Source: Silene noctiflora
Lineage: Eukaryota > Streptophyta > Magnoliopsida > Caryophyllales > Caryophyllaceae
Assembly (NCBI GenBank): GCA_009801015.1
Contig: VHZZ01016853.1
Span: 19,605 to 39,801, forward strand
Direction: 5' to 3'
DNA: 20,197 bases
Shown piece by piece: positions 18,232-20,197 of this stretch (positions within the stretch are counted from its first letter, which is position 1; each line of letters begins with the position of its first letter). The notes beneath the pieces were generated by a model. It saw only the letters and a program-made list of their open reading frames with translations, did not search any database and was not told the origin of the DNA. The translations under genes were made by a program, and so were the position numbers.

Positions 18232-19223
18232 TTAAAGTATTATGATTGTTTTTACTTTGTTATACACTGCCTCGAGTTACCGAGATGGTAACACTCTCAT
18301 TTAGTCGGGAATGTCTTGTTAAAGGCTCCTTCCTAAGTGGGGTGTTATAGGCGGAGTTGTGACGGAGAACAACTGGCAGTCTCAGTCAAAGCCTCAACCT
18401 CAACCTTCTTACTCTGCACCCAAGCCTCTAGAGTTTGAAGAGAAGAAACACACTTTTCCCTGCTCGAACTTCATTTGTATCCAAAAGTTCTATTTGACCC
18501 GCTGACCATTATGATTAACTAACAAAGCCTTCATAGCTTCCTCTAGCTCCCGATTAATATCATTGTTAGAAGGTTCTATATATCACACTTGCCTCCTCCA
18601 AAGAAATTTTTGCCTCTAAAAGACTATTCAAATTTTTAAGAGCCATGGCTTTATGAAACAGAGCCTTAGCATTGTTGGCAAAATAGTTTAAAACCATAGA
18701 ACAGAAAATTAGAGCTTCTTCAAATGCTTGTAGCTTATTAGAAAAAACGGCTAGATTCAAACATAGAGAAACAACGAGTGGTAAGTTTGAGTTGAAATCC
18801 AGATCGATTTTATTTTTAAGAGCCACACATAAACGACGACATGGCCTATCATAGTAATCACCTGCAAGATTAAACTCTTGTTGCCTAAAGAGATTATCAC
18901 CAAAGTCCTTAATAGCATGGATTTTAGAAAGAGGAGCACAATTTAATTGAGAAAGAGCGTGATGAAATTTAGCATCATTATTGACCAACTCCTCACTCCC
19001 AAAGGCAAAAGCGAAAAAATCAAGAAAGCCAATACTAAAAGCAGAAGCCATAAAGGAAAGAACAATAAAGCTTGGCAATTGGGGAAAAACTAAACAAACC
19101 AGCAGTCTAAAAGCAAACGAAAGATAAACCCCCAATCGAATAAAACACCTATCAAAAGAGATAGGATTGAGATACCAGACCTTACAGAGAAAGAGAATTG
19201 ATGTAGTAACGTCAATTTATTCA

Positions 19224-19239
19224 ATCGATACTTATCGAT
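19224..19239. repeat. 16-bp near-perfect palindrome
   Basis: ATCGATACTTATCGAT: a 7-bp stem with a 2-base centre, about 175 bp upstream of the TPR pseudogene ATG, in its presumed leader. Confidence 0.6.
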
Positions 19240-19266
19240 GGAGAGTAAAGAAACCTATTGCATAAA

Positions 19267-19575
19267 TCAACAATTGATTTCAGAAACGAAGAGCATACGC
19301 ATCGCAATCACCAAAACACAAACCAACGAAAGAAAATCGGTCTCCTGAAAGAGCGAACATTTTAAAGGAGAAGAAAGATGACTCCAGTTGAGAGGGATTA
19401 GGGAGAAGGAGGCTCTCGCCGGCGCCTTAAAAGGGGAATGACAAGGCCGCCGGCGAGAAAAGTAGGGATGAAGTGGGGAAAGGCGGTGAGATTTTTTTGG
19501 TTTTAGACCATCCTCAACCATGAGGAATGGACTGCACGAATGATGAGAAATGCTCCATGTAGATGCTCCATCCAT
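19267..19575 (-). other. Leader region of the TPR pseudogene with a 102-codon open frame
   Basis: The minus strand is open from an ATG at 19575 to a TGA at 19267 and is GC-richer and Ser/Pro/Arg-rich (SRRRPCHSPFKAPARASFSL), like a chloroplast-targeting start or a translated leader. It is in a region rich in C and T, as in plant 5' UTRs. A possible intron (donor CTGTAAG before GTCTGG near 19180, acceptor near 19115) could separate it from the TPR exon. Whether it is coding is unknown. Confidence 0.3.
19415..19457. repeat. GC-rich inverted repeat
   Basis: CTCGCCGGCG (19415-19424) and CGCCGGCGAG (19448-19457) form a 10-bp stem with a 23-base loop. It stands out against the A+T-rich background and lies in the presumed 5' leader of the minus-strand TPR pseudogene. 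Confidence 0.7.
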
Positions 19576-19639
19576 GAGTATGTATCCTCAAAAAGTTGAG
19601 AAAGAGAACATGCAGCGAATTATCGAGGAAGGAGACGCG

Positions 19640-20040
19640 TAGAAAAGTGGTTTTGTTTACTGCAAATCACTACTTTTTTTATTTTTTAATTAGGTAATGA
19701 CACTAATTTTGAGATATAAATACAAGCATCTCAATTCTGAACTATTTTTACGTACACAAACATATACCCACACTAATTAATTTTACACCTATTTTTTATT
19801 TTTGGCAATATTTAATATGTAATTATTTAAAAAAAAAATAATTACACTATAATTTCTATTTTTTTTCCTTTACAAATAGGTAGTAATATTCACATACTTT
19901 GCATTATCTTCCTTACTTGATATTCTTTACTCTATTAGATATCGTTTTTTTAGTGGACGTTTAAGATTCTTAATTTGTGGAGTAAGTTAAATAACATTGA
20001 TAAAAACGATTACATTGATAACTGACAACTGTTAACACAT
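19640..20040. other. A+T-rich intergenic region
   Basis: Long A and T runs and no coding pattern. It may contain the former promoter of the minus-strand TPR gene, but no clear TATA box could be chosen among many A/T runs. Confidence 0.4.
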
Positions 20041-20120
20041 AAATAAAACTGAAGAAAAAATAAAGCCTGCACGTAAATAAAGCTGATCGAAATAAAGCTA
20101 ACACATAAATAAAGCTGACA
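20041..20120 (+). repeat. Degenerate 17-bp tandem repeat
   Basis: AAATAAAGCT-like words begin at 20041, 20058, 20075, 20090 and 20107, steps of 17, 17, 15 and 17 bp, each followed by a GA or AC dinucleotide context. A minisatellite-like remnant. Confidence 0.55.
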
Positions 20121-20197
20121 ACTCATGACAACGACACAGATTAGACTTGTATTACTACCGTTAACATAACCACACCACTAACTAATTCCTTAGTCAG

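Larger units (their letters stand above)
15046..18349 (+). mobile_element. Solo LTR with perfect GGCGG duplication, carrying two nested elements
   Basis: It starts TGTAATACCCG and ends GGGGTGTTATA (terminal CA worn to TA). The 5 bases before (15041-15045) and after (18350-18354) are both GGCGG, the target duplication of an LTR-retrotransposon. Without the nested elements at 15405-15930 and 17217-18231 and their extra target copies it is about 1745 bp. It has no coding domains, primer-binding site or second LTR. The 3' part shares TTACCGAGATGGTA, about 60 bp from the end, with the LTR at 12598-13957, and both have palindromes before a TATA box, so they are related but distinct families. It inserted into an open frame of the TPR gene. 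Confidence 0.85.
14038..19051 (-). pseudogene. Broken gene for a TPR-domain protein, split by transposon insertions
   Basis: Read on the minus strand. 19051-18570: ATG, then a hydrophobic start (MASAFSIGFLDFF) and about three TPR-like helices pairs (residues about 45-78, 93-124, 127-158), with typical words NLFRQQEFNLAGDYY, SLCLNLAVFSNKLQAFEEAL and AKALFHKAMALKNLN. A 1-nt shift near 18575 leads to EPSNNDINRELEEAMKALL, then a TAG near 18490. Another frame is open from about 18455 to 18350 (LEAWVQSKKVEVEALTETAS). The solo LTR 15046-18349 sits there; across it the same frame resumes at 15045 (DNNSSLVDRMDLRTS), then shifts at a seven-A run (14972-14978). After a MITE (14556-14761) a Lys/Arg-rich stretch (14548-14200) joins by an 82-nt intron (14199-14118) to a last exon ending DAHYDPPFKKR and TAG at 14038. 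TPRs bind partner proteins; the exact family is not recognised. A truncated TPR peptide of 162 residues could still be made. Confidence 0.7.

Overview
The window is nuclear DNA of a flowering plant. The evidence is intron-containing genes with GT-AG junctions, plant TATA boxes, A+T-rich intergenic DNA and many nested MITE, MULE, Helitron-like and solo-LTR insertions. The repeat styles (LTRs bounded by TGTAA and GTTACA carrying clustered TCGA palindromes, hairpin ends with TGTAGATCCCG, and an over-represented TACGGAGTA word) suggest Caryophyllales, perhaps Caryophyllaceae. That placement is an inference from memory of such repeats, not proof.

Left part (1-5950): two apparently intact genes. 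A three-exon long-chain fatty alcohol oxidase gene (GMC/FAD oxidoreductase) reads on the plus strand from about 629 to 4077, with a TATA box at 534. A single-exon gene for a small plant protein of unknown function reads on the minus strand from 5520 to 5029, with a pyrimidine-rich leader and a TATA box near 5885.

Middle (5950-12600): no convincing intact gene. It holds several decayed inverted-repeat elements (6753-7148, 7565-8150, 10503-10596, 12180-12375), a probable LTR fragment (8270-8480), two Helitron-like 3' ends (11184, 11708) and a few possible exons of an unrecognised minus-strand gene (9368-11110).

Right part (12600-19600): a nested insertion site. A minus-strand gene coding for a tetratricopeptide-repeat (TPR) protein runs from 19051 to 14038 and is broken by frameshifts, stops and insertions. 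A solo LTR (15046-18349) with a perfect 5-bp target duplication GGCGG cut its reading frame. That LTR was later hit by two inverted-repeat elements, each with a perfect 9-bp duplication (15405-15930 and 17217-18231). A separate TA-flanked MITE lies at 14556-14761. A second, related solo LTR in opposite orientation (12598-13957) lies just past the gene's 3' end. Both LTRs carry short TCGA-centred palindromes upstream of a TATA box, spaced 19 or 21 bp. This repeated, phased arrangement is the most unusual structure seen here.

The far right (19600-20197) is A+T-rich and holds only a weak 17-bp periodic repeat. The two intact genes show no functional link to each other; the window gives no evidence of an operon-like or clustered pathway.
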